Notes: generated by a model not told the origin, from the letters alone. A DNA stretch of 14,660 nt from Microcaldota archaeon (GCA_023247345.1 JAHFGR010000011.1:1-14660); one strand, 5' to 3'; positions 1 through 7,943 are shown, counted from the first letter of the stretch. Numbers and translations are program-made.

Positions 1-1
1 C

Positions 2-223
2 AGACGTTCCAAATTGAAGGATGGGTTGGATCAACAATTCACAATATATAGTAGCATGCCTAGCTATGTTGTATCAGTTGACAGAAGTATAACAGGTAGC
101 TCACCAACTGGCGGAAAACCAATTTACACTGGAACTGATGAGGAAGATGAAGAGGATAGAAAAAGAGTCACTAAATTTGAAAAAGAAGAGGATATAAAAG
201 TAGTGAAATCTGCTGCTGCATAG
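2..223 (+). CDS. C-terminal end of an unknown protein (5' partial)
   Basis: The frame is open to the left edge of the window (codons for R-R-S-K precede the internal TTG at 14), so this is probably the tail of a longer gene rather than a 69-residue protein. About 73 residues are visible. The first half is polar, with Ser, Gly and Thr. The last 35 residues form a highly charged low-complexity tail (an acidic run DEEDEED, then mixed Lys/Glu) ending in S-A-A-A and a TAG stop. No domain, membrane segment or signal is visible. It converges on the next gene, whose stop lies 43 nt away; that gap has no strong hairpin. Function unknown. Confidence 0.55.
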   Translation, partial: RRSKLKDGLDQQFTIYSSMPSYVVSVDRSITGSSPTGGKPIYTGTDEEDEEDRKRVTKFEKEEDIKVVKSAAA

Positions 224-266
224 AATAAGAATGAAAATATACGCGAGTTACTCTAAGATAAAAAAA

Positions 267-1220
267 TTATACTATTCTAACTGAAAAGCAATGATAAGAT
301 AACCCATTCATTTTTCCGTCTTTTGTCTCGTCTTTTATGCGTTTGAAAACTACATGCTGACCTACTCTAGCGTTTGAATGATCATTAAAGAAACCAGTTA
401 AACCACTCATATATCCATCTGGAATTCTTACCATGTGTCTTGTATTTCCATCGCGAACTAGGAATTCTGTCTCTGTTCCTGGAGGGAAAAAGTTGCGTTC
501 TGCTTGTCGTATTGTTAGCACACCTTTATTTTTCCATGTTGGAACGCCACTCGCTCCGCGTGCAGCATGAAGCTCTACTGATAGAGTTTTACTTGCTGAA
601 ACTGGCGCTCGCGCAACTGCTGGAGCTTTAGGAACTTTAGAAGATTTAGATGCACCAACAATTGTAAGCTCATAGCAAGGTTTTATTCTCCCACCGCGTA
701 CTACTCCAGTAACCTTTTTGAAAACTAATGTTTCTCCACCCTTAAGTTCTGGGTGTGTGGCAAAAAATCCGGAAAATGAACTTAGATAGCTTCCAGGAAC
801 TTTAACACTTTCATAAATTTCTGTTGCGCTTACCTTAACAACAAATCTGCCTTCTGGAAAACCTGCATCTTTACCAACAATTAGTGCTTTGTGATCATGC
901 CATGAATTATAACCTGACTCACCGCGCTTAGGAAGCGTAACATGGACGTCTCGACCAATTTTTCTTACCTTTGGACCTCTAGAAGGTTGTTTTGATTCTG
1001 ATACGGTCTTCTTTGCAACTGGCGCAACTTTTACTGTACCTACCGTTGCTGAACCCGATGTGCCATTTGTAACTTCTACTGATCGAACACCAGTCATAAG
1101 AGTATCAATAAGAACTCCATCACGCCCTCTTAATCTTAAATGAACATTAGCTGCTCTAGGAGTAACAACAGAAATAGGCCCTTCTGATAAATATAATCGT
1201 CTTGATTGTGGGTGTGCCAT
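267..1220 (-). CDS. Unknown protein with a duplicated ~100-residue basic beta-rich domain
   Basis: The protein has 317 residues and three parts. Residues 1-75 are a variable N-terminal segment. Residues 91-188 and 212-316 are two copies of one domain joined by a Lys/Ala/Pro/Ser-rich linker (about 190-211). The copies align on SGFF..H / TGFF..H (149-154 and 274-280), on TLVFKKV / HVVFKRI, and on F-P-E/P-G before a beta-strand-like stretch. Alternating hydrophobic residues and a high pI suggest a small beta barrel; the layout vaguely recalls B3-type DNA-binding pseudobarrels, but that is inference only. There is no signal peptide or membrane segment. The ATG at 1220 fits a leaderless transcript from a TATA box at 1245-1252. 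Family not recognised. Confidence 0.8.
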   Translation of the reverse strand: MAHPQSRRLYLSEGPISVVTPRAANVHLRLRGRDGVLIDTLMTGVRSVEVTNGTSGSATVGTVKVAPVAKKTVSESKQPSRGPKVRKIGRDVHVTLPKRGESGYNSWHDHKALIVGKDAGFPEGRFVVKVSATEIYESVKVPGSYLSSFSGFFATHPELKGGETLVFKKVTGVVRGGRIKPCYELTIVGASKSSKVPKAPAVARAPVSASKTLSVELHAARGASGVPTWKNKGVLTIRQAERNFFPPGTETEFLVRDGNTRHMVRIPDGYMSGLTGFFNDHSNARVGQHVVFKRIKDETKDGKMNGLSYHCFSVRIV

Positions 1221-1244
1221 ACGAATATAGTATGTGACACTATG

Positions 1245-1252
1245 TTTTTAAA
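1245..1252 (-). promoter_or_regulatory. TATA box for the 317-aa gene
   Basis: The minus-strand octamer TTTAAAAA is centred 28.5 nt upstream of the ATG at 1220. Archaeal transcription starts about 25-28 nt from the TATA centre, so the mRNA would begin at or within 3 nt of the start codon (leaderless). The same octamer precedes the 125-aa gene at nearly the same distance. Confidence 0.55.
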
Positions 1253-1264
1253 TGTTTGTAACGA

Positions 1265-1380
1265 TAGAAAAAACTGCTTTTTCATTGAATTATAACTTGG
1301 GAATTAAGTACACCGTCTACTAATCGAACAAATCGAATTCCAGAGAACTACGTTCTCTGTCTCTCCAACCAGTTGAAGAT
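1265..1380 (-). ncRNA. Candidate small structured RNA
   Basis: On the minus strand a TATA-like element (TTATAATT, 1405-1412) would place a start near 1380. The following ~115 nt contain a perfect 8-bp stem with a 3-nt loop (1341-1359), a long-range GGAATT/AATTCC pairing that closes about 30 nt, and finally an A/T hairpin whose 3' arm is a T6 run (about 1266-1271). I could not fit a tRNA, RNase P, SRP or C/D-box RNA. The call rests only on these signals; the segment may instead be a broken protein gene or plain spacer. Confidence 0.18.
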
Positions 1381-1622
1381 CGTTAGGAACTACAAAAATA
1401 AAAAATTATAATGTTTCAAGGCGCGATTTGTTTTTTTATAGTTTTTCGCTTCGGTTTTCGGCGCGCAAACAACAGCTTATTTAATGGAAGGTGTAGTTAA
1501 GGATTCAGTAATTCGAAGCATCTTTTATAACGAAAGCGCCCGAGCACTTCAATTAAATAAATTTGTTTGTTTTTTAATTTTTTCGAGCTCGAATTTCGAA
1601 AATCGATTAGTTTTTATTTACT

Positions 1623-2000
1623 TTACGGTTTACTGGGATTTTGAAGTTCTAATATGCGCCTTTTTATATCTCGCATTTCTTCTAATACTGCTCTGGTGTT
1701 CTTGACTAAATCTTCCACAGCAGATAAATGAGGTTTGTGTGCTTCGCTAGGAAGCAAAGATGGTTCAGCTATAGAACCAGCGAAAGACAAAATGTCGTCT
1801 AATAAAAGAAAGCGGGTTGTTCTTAAGGAAAATAAGCGCGCTTCTAATTCTTTATATCGATTTTCTAATGGTTTTAGCTGTTCAACAAGATAAGCTGGTC
1901 TGTCTTTAAAAGCAGCAAAGGCTCTGACAACAACACCACGTTCGGCTGCTCTGCGGGCTGCAGTAACATCAGTGATAGTTATTAAAGTATTCAAACGCAT
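1623..2000 (-). CDS. Small unknown coiled-coil protein (125 aa)
   Basis: The start is taken as the ATG at 2000 because TTTAAAAA (2024-2031, minus strand) is centred 27.5 nt upstream, the leaderless spacing used elsewhere here. A TTG at 2066 in the same frame would add 22 residues and overlap the preceding gene, but it lies upstream of the predicted transcript start. The product is charged and helical. Residues 1-30 form a short basic helix with Arg-Arg and Val-Val-Val stretches. Residues 40-62 and 92-120 have heptad-like Leu/Ile spacing with Glu/Arg, a typical coiled coil. It ends N-P-S-K-P. It follows the 354-aa gene after 55 nt and may be read both with it and from its own promoter. No family recognised. 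Confidence 0.7.
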   Translation of the reverse strand: MRLNTLITITDVTAARRAAERGVVVRAFAAFKDRPAYLVEQLKPLENRYKELEARLFSLRTTRFLLLDDILSFAGSIAEPSLLPSEAHKPHLSAVEDLVKNTRAVLEEMRDIKRRILELQNPSKP

Positions 2001-2023
2001 AAATATATTTATTAACACTTGGA

Positions 2024-2031
2024 TTTTTAAA
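2024..2031 (-). promoter_or_regulatory. TATA box for the 125-aa gene
   Basis: Minus-strand TTTAAAAA is centred 27.5 nt upstream of the ATG at 2000. It lies in the short gap after the 354-aa gene and decides the start choice (ATG 2000 over TTG 2066). It would let the last gene of the cluster be transcribed on its own. Confidence 0.5.
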
Positions 2032-2055
2032 GTTGATGTTAGTGCTTGGATAACC

Positions 2056-3120
2056 CTATCCAACAAATAAAATGCTTATCAAACTTTTTGTAAGAGTAGG
2101 ATCTCGAGACGAAGCTAAAATCGGAAGGATGTTTATCATTTCAATAGGAACTCCTAAACTTGTTAAGATCCTATCTGAATCTGATGTTGCGAAAGTACTT
2201 TTATTAGGTGCAAGTAATACTGCCAAAGCACGTTTATCCTCATCAGAAATAGAAAGAGAATCAACAGACCTTGCTCTTCGAATAGTGTCAGTAAAAATAA
2301 ACGGATCGCCTGTTCTTTTAATTAAAGCACTACACTCAGAAAAATAACGCTGTATTAAAAATCCAGCAGCAAGAGATAATTCTTTGAAACCCTTAAGCTC
2401 GCGCTCTCTTTCAAAGTCTTTTATCCCGCTATCAAGATCTGATGTAAGAACACCAACATATCTTCTATTTTCGCCTAAAACTGACAAGTATTTTCCTATT
2501 TTCACACCACGTGTCGTACCTGCATAACAGAAAAATAAACGGTCCTCGACAGACGCATCTAAACTTACATCGTACTTGGCTCTTAAATAGTCGCCAGCAA
2601 ATGCTGCGCCTAAAGTAGCTACAAGATCGTATGCCTCGCGAAAAGCTTCAAGGCTTAATGTCGGAACGAATGATGACAAAATTTCGGATTGATTTGGAGT
2701 TAAAAATCTTAACAATTCGTCTATTCTGGCATTCAATGCGTCAAATACAGAAATCGCACTTAGCACTGCCTGGTCGGCAAGTTGAAGCGTAGCTCGTGTT
2801 CTCTCAAACGCCTCTGCGTTTGCATTATCATCGCATAAAGCGATTAAAGCCTCGCTAATAGCTAAAGTTGGGTTAGTAACTATGCAAGCACCGGAACTGG
2901 TTTTTGCAGGAGCAAATTCACTCATCCAGTTGCCACTCGTAAAGAAAGTTAAATCTTCTCTTAATTTTTGGAGCGCTTTTCCTTCTTCTTTTTTTGCCTC
3001 TCGGATCGCATCTCTTAAACTAGATTTTATCCTATAACGATTAATTTGCAATTCGCTAACTCTTTGCTCGATTCTGGCAATTTCAGCTGCATATCTAACG
3101 CTAACTATTGCGTGTACCAT
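2056..3120 (-). CDS. Unknown helical protein with N-terminal coiled coil (354 aa)
   Basis: The ATG at 3120 lies 1 nt after the stop of the 1183-aa gene, so the two are almost certainly co-transcribed. A weak AGGG (3127-3130) sits 6 nt before the ATG. Residues about 9-58 are strongly charged with heptad-like hydrophobics (a coiled coil, E-A-K-K-E-E-G-K region). Residues 80-250 look all-helical with several Ala/Leu-rich segments. Residues 195-225 may hold a short beta element around Y-A-G-T-T-R-G-V-K-I-G-K-Y. The C-terminus is hydrophobic and ends S-I-L-F-V-G. No catalytic motif, signal peptide or certain membrane helix is visible. The tight coupling suggests it is a partner of the large repeat protein upstream (inference). 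Confidence 0.75.
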   Translation of the reverse strand: MVHAIVSVRYAAEIARIEQRVSELQINRYRIKSSLRDAIREAKKEEGKALQKLREDLTFFTSGNWMSEFAPAKTSSGACIVTNPTLAISEALIALCDDNANAEAFERTRATLQLADQAVLSAISVFDALNARIDELLRFLTPNQSEILSSFVPTLSLEAFREAYDLVATLGAAFAGDYLRAKYDVSLDASVEDRLFFCYAGTTRGVKIGKYLSVLGENRRYVGVLTSDLDSGIKDFERERELKGFKELSLAAGFLIQRYFSECSALIKRTGDPFIFTDTIRRARSVDSLSISDEDKRALAVLLAPNKSTFATSDSDRILTSLGVPIEMINILPILASSRDPTLTKSLISILFVG

Positions 3121-3121
3121 G

Positions 3122-6100
3122 TTATGCCCTGCCTTCTACAAGAACTTGACCAGTTTGACGACCTTTTAGCTTATCGATTACTGGACGCATTGTATCGAAG
3201 ATAGCCTTTCCAATTTCATTTTCTGGCCTAATATTTACAGAATAAGTATGATTTTTTTCTGACAACAAGTCAACTCTTCTAAGAAAACGAAGTGCGTTTG
3301 CAGGATTTAAACCTGCTTTTGATAGATTACTTGTAACAATTGATTTATCCATGCCACCACTGGCAGCTGCTGCTTTTGCACTGTGTAATCTGAAACCGCT
3401 CAATAGCATTAGAACAATATCTCTTGGTTCAAAACCTTCTTGTCTTATTGCTTCTTGTACTTTTGATGAGAAAGTAACGCTGCTTATCACTGTTTCGAAG
3501 ACATCATCAGGAACTGGCACAGCAGAATCTTTTGGACCATAATGTCTGGATAGGTATGCCTGAAGCATTGTCCTGCGATCAGTTTCAAATGTACTTAGAG
3601 AAGAAGAAATTTGGGTTGATAAAACGCCTCTATCAGTATTTGGTTCCTGGCCAGTTGTTGCTAGCACATCAGCAAGCAAATGATGTTCGCCTTTTTCACC
3701 AACTGGTAAAACAGATGTCCATCCGGCTCTTCGCGCAGCAAATTCAGCTTGAGCAACTGCTGCTGGTTCTGGTTCGGCATCTACTTCTAAAAATGCTATT
3801 GCAATCGCTTCTCCATCTCTTTGACCAGCTTGCCATTTACCTTGGAAGAATGTATCAAAATCTGCTGTTACCTGCTCGCCAAGCATTTCTCTTGCTGCTG
3901 CTAGCTGGGCATTAAAATCTGATGTTAATCTTCCTCTTGATGCCGCCCTTTCTATATCTAAATCGTCAGTAAAATCTAGAGTGGGAGCTATAACTGAAGC
4001 AGCCGAAGATGCTACAGATGGCGCAGGTGTTGGAGTTCGAACTGGAGCAGACGCTGTAACTAGAGGTGGAGTTGATGCTCTTGTTGGTTCAGAAGCTGCT
4101 GGTACTGCACTTGCAGCTGCCGGGGCAGGTATTGCTACTGGTGCTGAACCTCTAGCTCGTGCGGAACCATCTCGCTCGCCCCAGTTAGCAACAATTGTAT
4201 CAACATCAACAATACCTTTTGCCATTTGCTCTCTGACAAAATCAGATGAAACGTCTCTTTGTGTTGCTCTTGCCAATATGTTTCTTGCTGCATAATCAAT
4301 ATGCCTCCAAACTATTGTCGCATCTTTTCCTGCAACACGAATTAGATTTGCTCTTACAAATGCTTCAACAAATGCCCTTGGCAGTCTGTCTGCTACTAAA
4401 GGAAGAACATCTGCAATTATTTGTGCTGGATCCGCAGAAACAGATGAAGGATATTCTTCTAAAAGTGCATCCAACTGCATTCTTGAAGATAAAGAATGTG
4501 GTGATTTCATTATACGCGCTCTTAGTTTATCCCTTGGAACTCGACCCATTAAAAGTCTAAGGTCTGAAAGTATCATTTCTTCTCTAATATTGCATTTCCC
4601 GATAGCAACATATGCAACTTCTTTGGATAAGTTTAATTCGCTGGTAAGTAAATTTATTAGATTAGCATATCTGGTTAAACGCGCATTGTCCTTGCCCACT
4701 GTGTCTATTTCTTCTACTATTTTTTGAAGCATTTTTGGTTCTTGATTAGTGATTAGCATATCTCGCTGTTTATAAACCGCTATAGTTGTTATGGCCTTAC
4801 CATACTGTTGTTCTAGTATCATCAAACTTATAACACATTCATCTGACTGACTAGAAAATCGCTCGATACTAGTAATTTCTTTTATAGTTTCTGCGTCAAC
4901 TTCAAGATATTTTAATTTCTGTTTTAATGCCTCTAACGGATCCTCTGAAATTTGCTCGCCATCTTGGGGGTATTGTCTAAGAAACGCGTATTCCAAGTCG
5001 CGTTTGAAAAGAATTGAAGGTCTGGCAAGCACTGCCTCTTTGAGCGCGCCCTTTTTATCGTCTGGCAACCTAGAATGCATAAGTTCGATAATATCTCTTG
5101 TGTAAGTTTCATTTGCCCGGTTATCACGTAGCGTTGCGACGATGAGATAGGCCTGTTCTTCTGAAAGACTTAGCTTTTCTTTTAGCACGGGGATTATATC
5201 TTTATACTTTTGCAGAGCTGCGGCATTGGTTCTTACTTCTTTTGCCGCCGTGTCAAATTCTTCAAGCAACCTTTCAGTTGATGCTACTGTTCGAGATGCA
5301 AGGCAATCCATGTTTCGATAAATAGCTACTGCAACTAGCGGAGCGCCGAATCTTTTTACAAGACGATCTATTGCATCTGAAATCGCGGCATGCTCATCAT
5401 CAGAATAATTCGCCTTAAACCGGACTGCATAATCGGTATCAACACTGGTTTCAACGAGTTTTTGTTCTAACTTGGATGATGTGGCTACTGATCTAGCTGC
5501 TGATTGCAACTGTTCAGTAACAGACCCAGTTGAAAATTCTCCAAGAGTTTTTTCTAGTAAATTAATATTATGTAAAATTGATGGCCTTGTTAACAATAGG
5601 AATTTCATTTTATTAGATGGAATTGCTTTTGTTAATCTTTCAAGATTTTGTAATGCTTCGGTTTGTGTAAAATTTCTAACATTAAGCATATCTATTATTA
5701 GATAGCATTGCTCTTCAGCCAAATGCAACTCGTTTTTTAGTTTTGCAAATACTTCAGCATATTTTTTCATTGCGCCGGTGTTTTCTTTTATTTTTTGCGC
5801 AGCAGAGATTCTACTAAATTGCTCATCTGTAGTTGTAGGGTGATACCATGCAAAATGATCCTTATATATAACTATAGCAACTATCGCGGCCCCATGTCTC
5901 TCGACATTTGCGTCTATAAATCTATGAAATCTTTCATGGGCTTTAATTTCTTCAGCTATTCCAGCTGCAATTTCTTCTTCGATGCCAATTTCAATTAGCC
6001 TTTCTTTAAGCGATTTTTGTGTTGGACCTGCTGCACGCACTGATTCTGCTCTTGGGGGCTCTGGAGCCAGTGTTCTTGCTTCTGGTGATGGAACTAATGC

Positions 6101-6673
6101 CGAAACAGGTGTTGGAGCTGGCGATGGAATCGGAGCAGGTGCTTCAACTGAACGTGCTTGAACTACTGCTGGAGTAGCGCCTAATTTCGCATCAACCAAT
6201 GCACGGGTCATGCTAATAAGAAGATCTGCATCTGGAAACGCAGTCCTGGGAGAAATTGCTGGATTAACTGATGAAAAGATAGTAACGCATAAGTCTGCCA
6301 ATGCTGATTTATCATCAACTGTGCCAGGATTTGCTAAAAGGGTTGAAACGATGGATAAAGCAGAAGTATCAGATAAAATAAGACGCCTAATCGTATTTAA
6401 TTCATCTCGAATTACTGGAACATGCTGCGCTACTTCATCGTCTGCATCATATCTTAAAGGCTTAAACAATGCAGCTACCAGTATATCGTCCACTGCGGAC
6501 GTATCGTTAGCGCCAGCAGACATTGTAACTCTGTTACCATCTAATAAGACATTTACCTCTAAGCCAGATAATTTTCTCTGAAAACCTTCAACTATTGGTT
6601 TTATTGAAGCTGAGCCTAACGCACTTCGAATAGAATCTCTGACTTGTAATGTATTTGCGCCGCTATCTGCCAT
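3122..6673 (-). CDS. Large unknown protein with three tandem ~160-residue helical repeats (1183 aa)
   Basis: Order of parts: an N-terminal domain (1-165); a Pro/Ala-rich linker (about 174-215); three tandem repeats (about 221-380, 402-570, 578-742); a helical stretch (745-835); a second Pro/Ala/Ser-rich linker (836-895); and a C-terminal domain (900-1183). Each repeat carries a [HFY]-G-x(3)-[IV] core ending I/V-Y-K/R (260-271, 442-453, 624-636), an L-x-L-[AS]-[EK]-E motif (315-321, 501-506, 680-685) and R/S-P-x-[IS]-L before a Leu-rich helix (363-367, 551-555, 724-728). Residues about 1108-1147 could be a winged helix. No enzyme motif, signal peptide or membrane segment is seen. The linkers suggest a scaffold-like cytosolic protein (inference). 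It heads the minus-strand cluster. Its leader is uncertain: TTTTTAAA at 6733-6740 would give about 36 nt, with a weak AGGG before the ATG. Confidence 0.85.
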   Translation of the reverse strand: MADSGANTLQVRDSIRSALGSASIKPIVEGFQRKLSGLEVNVLLDGNRVTMSAGANDTSAVDDILVAALFKPLRYDADDEVAQHVPVIRDELNTIRRLILSDTSALSIVSTLLANPGTVDDKSALADLCVTIFSSVNPAISPRTAFPDADLLISMTRALVDAKLGATPAVVQARSVEAPAPIPSPAPTPVSALVPSPEARTLAPEPPRAESVRAAGPTQKSLKERLIEIGIEEEIAAGIAEEIKAHERFHRFIDANVERHGAAIVAIVIYKDHFAWYHPTTTDEQFSRISAAQKIKENTGAMKKYAEVFAKLKNELHLAEEQCYLIIDMLNVRNFTQTEALQNLERLTKAIPSNKMKFLLLTRPSILHNINLLEKTLGEFSTGSVTEQLQSAARSVATSSKLEQKLVETSVDTDYAVRFKANYSDDEHAAISDAIDRLVKRFGAPLVAVAIYRNMDCLASRTVASTERLLEEFDTAAKEVRTNAAALQKYKDIIPVLKEKLSLSEEQAYLIVATLRDNRANETYTRDIIELMHSRLPDDKKGALKEAVLARPSILFKRDLEYAFLRQYPQDGEQISEDPLEALKQKLKYLEVDAETIKEITSIERFSSQSDECVISLMILEQQYGKAITTIAVYKQRDMLITNQEPKMLQKIVEEIDTVGKDNARLTRYANLINLLTSELNLSKEVAYVAIGKCNIREEMILSDLRLLMGRVPRDKLRARIMKSPHSLSSRMQLDALLEEYPSSVSADPAQIIADVLPLVADRLPRAFVEAFVRANLIRVAGKDATIVWRHIDYAARNILARATQRDVSSDFVREQMAKGIVDVDTIVANWGERDGSARARGSAPVAIPAPAAASAVPAASEPTRASTPPLVTASAPVRTPTPAPSVASSAASVIAPTLDFTDDLDIERAASRGRLTSDFNAQLAAAREMLGEQVTADFDTFFQGKWQAGQRDGEAIAIAFLEVDAEPEPAAVAQAEFAARRAGWTSVLPVGEKGEHHLLADVLATTGQEPNTDRGVLSTQISSSLSTFETDRRTMLQAYLSRHYGPKDSAVPVPDDVFETVISSVTFSSKVQEAIRQEGFEPRDIVLMLLSGFRLHSAKAAAASGGMDKSIVTSNLSKAGLNPANALRFLRRVDLLSEKNHTYSVNIRPENEIGKAIFDTMRPVIDKLKGRQTGQVLVEGRA

Positions 6674-6732
6674 ATGAATCCCTAAAGGTAATATTAGATG
6701 AAGATTAATGTGTAAAAGTATGTACCGAAATG

Positions 6733-6740
6733 TTTAAAAA
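6733..6740 (-). promoter_or_regulatory. Possible TATA box for the 1183-aa gene
   Basis: Minus-strand TTTTTAAA is centred about 63 nt before the ATG at 6673 and would give a leader of about 36 nt. No element sits at the leaderless distance, and TAATATTA at 6689-6696 is too close. This is the best of several AT-rich options in the divergent 159-nt region shared with the inositol operon. Confidence 0.25.
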
Positions 6741-6789
6741 GGATAATACACTTGAATCTACTTTAAAAAACAGCATATATTAAAAATTC

Positions 6790-6800
6790 TTATATATTTA
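6790..6800 (+). promoter_or_regulatory. TATA box of the inositol-lipid operon
   Basis: The sequence TTATATATTTA is centred about 38 nt before the ATG at 6833. It would start transcription near 6821 and give a leader of about 12 nt containing the ribosome binding site GTGATC (6825-6830). GTGATC pairs with the 3' end of archaeal 16S rRNA (GATCACCTCC), and its position only 2 nt before the ATG fits pairing with the distal part of that tail. Confidence 0.6.
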
Positions 6801-6832
6801 ACAATCATTAGATAGTACTCGAGAGTGATCCT

Positions 6833-7927
6833 ATGACCAAAAATATAAAATGCGCTGTTGTTGGCGTTGGCAATTGCTTTGCTGGCTTGGTTCAAGGTAT
6901 TGAATATTATAATCAGCACCCAGAACAAGAGGTTATTGGCATAATGCATGAGCGCGTTGGCGAATATACCATTCATGATATTGAGTTTGTTGCTGCTTTT
7001 GACGTTGATTCTAAAAAGGTTGGCAAGCTTTTGCATCAGGCGGTTTATGCAGAACCAAATAAAGTAAAATGGATTGATTCTTTACCAAAAAGCGAAGTAA
7101 TGGTAAAACAAAGTCCGCAGCTTGACGGTGTTGGAAGCTATGTCCATAAGGTAGTTGAACCGATAAAAAATCGGCCCATAGAGGAATTAAAAAAAGAAAT
7201 TCTTGAAGAATTAAAAAAGAAAAAAGTCGAGATTCTGGTTAGTTATTTGCCTGTTGGCGCTGATAAGGCAACGCAATTCTGGGCGCAGATTTGTTTAGAT
7301 GCGAAGATTGCTTTTGTTAATTGTATGCCTAGTTTTATCGGGTCAGATCCAGAATGGGGAGAACGATTCAAAAAAGCCAATCTTCCGGTAGTTTCGGACG
7401 ATATAAAAGGCCAGGTTGGAGCAACAATAGTTCATAGAACACTCGCGAAATTATGCGATGATCGCGGAGTAACTATTGACAAAACATACCAGATTAATGT
7501 TGGCGGAAACACCGACTTTTTAGGCATGAAGGAACAAGAACGTCTGCAATCAAAGAAAATAAGCAAAACAGAATCAGTTCAGAGCCAGCTTAGAAAAAGA
7601 TTACCTGACGAAAATATTTATGTCGGACCGAGCGATTTTATTCCTTTTTTAGGCAATACAAAACTTATGTTCATGCGAATTGAGGGCAGAATGTGGGCAA
7701 ATATTAAATATAACATAGAAGTTAGATTAGAAGTAGATGATAAGGCAAACAGTGCTGGTATAGTAGTTGATGCAATACGTGCTTGCAAAATCGCTTTGGA
7801 CCGCAAACTGGGTGGACCAATTAACTCTGCGAGCGCGTATCTGATGAAACATCCACCAAAACAGATGAGCGATTCACAAGCAAAGCAAGCGTTTGAAGAT
7901 TTTATCGCTGGAAAAAGAAATGACTAA
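6833..7927 (+). CDS. ino1: myo-Inositol-1-phosphate synthase (archaeal type)
   Basis: This NAD-dependent cytosolic enzyme isomerises D-glucose 6-phosphate to 1L-myo-inositol 1-phosphate, the first step to inositol headgroups in archaeal lipids. At 364 residues it has the usual length of the short archaeal/actinobacterial form. Visible motifs: the Rossmann loop G-V-G-N-C-F-A-G (11-18); S-Y-L-P-V-G-A-D (137-144); N-C-M-P-S-F-I (163-169); D-I-K-G-Q-V-G-A-T (190-198); N-V-G-G-N-T-D-F (222-229); F-L-G-N-T-K (272-277); and V-D-D-K-A-N-S-A-G (301-309), which carries a conserved lysine. The ATG is supported by an archaeal GTGATC ribosome binding site and a TATA box. The next gene, 16 nt downstream, uses the product, so the pair is an operon. 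Family assignment is firm; reaction details are family knowledge. Confidence 0.95.
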   Translation: MTKNIKCAVVGVGNCFAGLVQGIEYYNQHPEQEVIGIMHERVGEYTIHDIEFVAAFDVDSKKVGKLLHQAVYAEPNKVKWIDSLPKSEVMVKQSPQLDGVGSYVHKVVEPIKNRPIEELKKEILEELKKKKVEILVSYLPVGADKATQFWAQICLDAKIAFVNCMPSFIGSDPEWGERFKKANLPVVSDDIKGQVGATIVHRTLAKLCDDRGVTIDKTYQINVGGNTDFLGMKEQERLQSKKISKTESVQSQLRKRLPDENIYVGPSDFIPFLGNTKLMFMRIEGRMWANIKYNIEVRLEVDDKANSAGIVVDAIRACKIALDRKLGGPINSASAYLMKHPPKQMSDSQAKQAFEDFIAGKRND

Positions 7928-7932
7928 AGATT

Positions 7933-7938
7933 GAGGAG
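7933..7938 (+). promoter_or_regulatory. Shine-Dalgarno site of the phosphotransferase gene
   Basis: GAGGAG lies 5 nt before the ATG at 7944, in the 16-nt gap after the synthase stop. It supports that start and internal translation initiation on a two-gene mRNA. Confidence 0.75.
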
Positions 7939-7943
7939 ACTCA

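Larger units (their letters stand above)
1221..1622. other. Gene-free 402-nt stretch with hairpin and palindromes
   Basis: No convincing complete gene is seen here. Visible structure: a perfect 8-bp inverted repeat CAGAGAAC/GTTCTCTG at 1341-1359; a weaker GGAATT/AATTCC pair (1300-1305 with 1336-1341); an A/T hairpin at 1266-1283; a 12-bp palindrome TTCGAGCTCGAA at 1582-1593 followed at once by TTTCGAAA; and GC-rich islands near 1420 and 1460 in very T-rich surroundings. On the minus strand, TATA-like sequences at 1405-1412 and 1432-1441 could start a small RNA crossing the hairpin and ending in the T-run near 1268. Two minus-strand frames around 1375-1285 also read like short broken protein fragments. 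It could be a small RNA, a decayed gene, or the promoter/terminator space of the flanking minus-strand genes. Confidence 0.4.

Noticed and set aside
1300..1385. Possible tRNA on either strand (stem-loop with TTCGATT and GGTTGGAG-like pieces)
   Set aside because: The anticodon-like loop lacks U33, the central stem is too long, D- and T-stems do not pair, and no acceptor stem can be formed.
1484..1705. 73-aa plus-strand frame in the gene-free stretch
   Set aside because: The first ~26 residues look plausible, but the rest is T-rich hydrophobic translation and runs antisense into the 125-aa gene. There is no ribosome binding site, and a plus-strand TATA-like run at 1432-1441 would give a 20-nt leader without signals.
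2001..2066. TTG start at 2066 for the 125-aa gene
   Set aside because: A rare start codon upstream of the predicted transcript start, overlapping the previous gene; ATG 2000 has a properly spaced TATA box.
4342..6013. Similarity of the helical repeats to mTERF-type nucleic-acid-binding repeats (L-x-L-S-E-E, P-S-I-L)
   Set aside because: The matching pieces are short and the ~160-residue period is far from the ~30-residue mTERF period; not enough to name a family.
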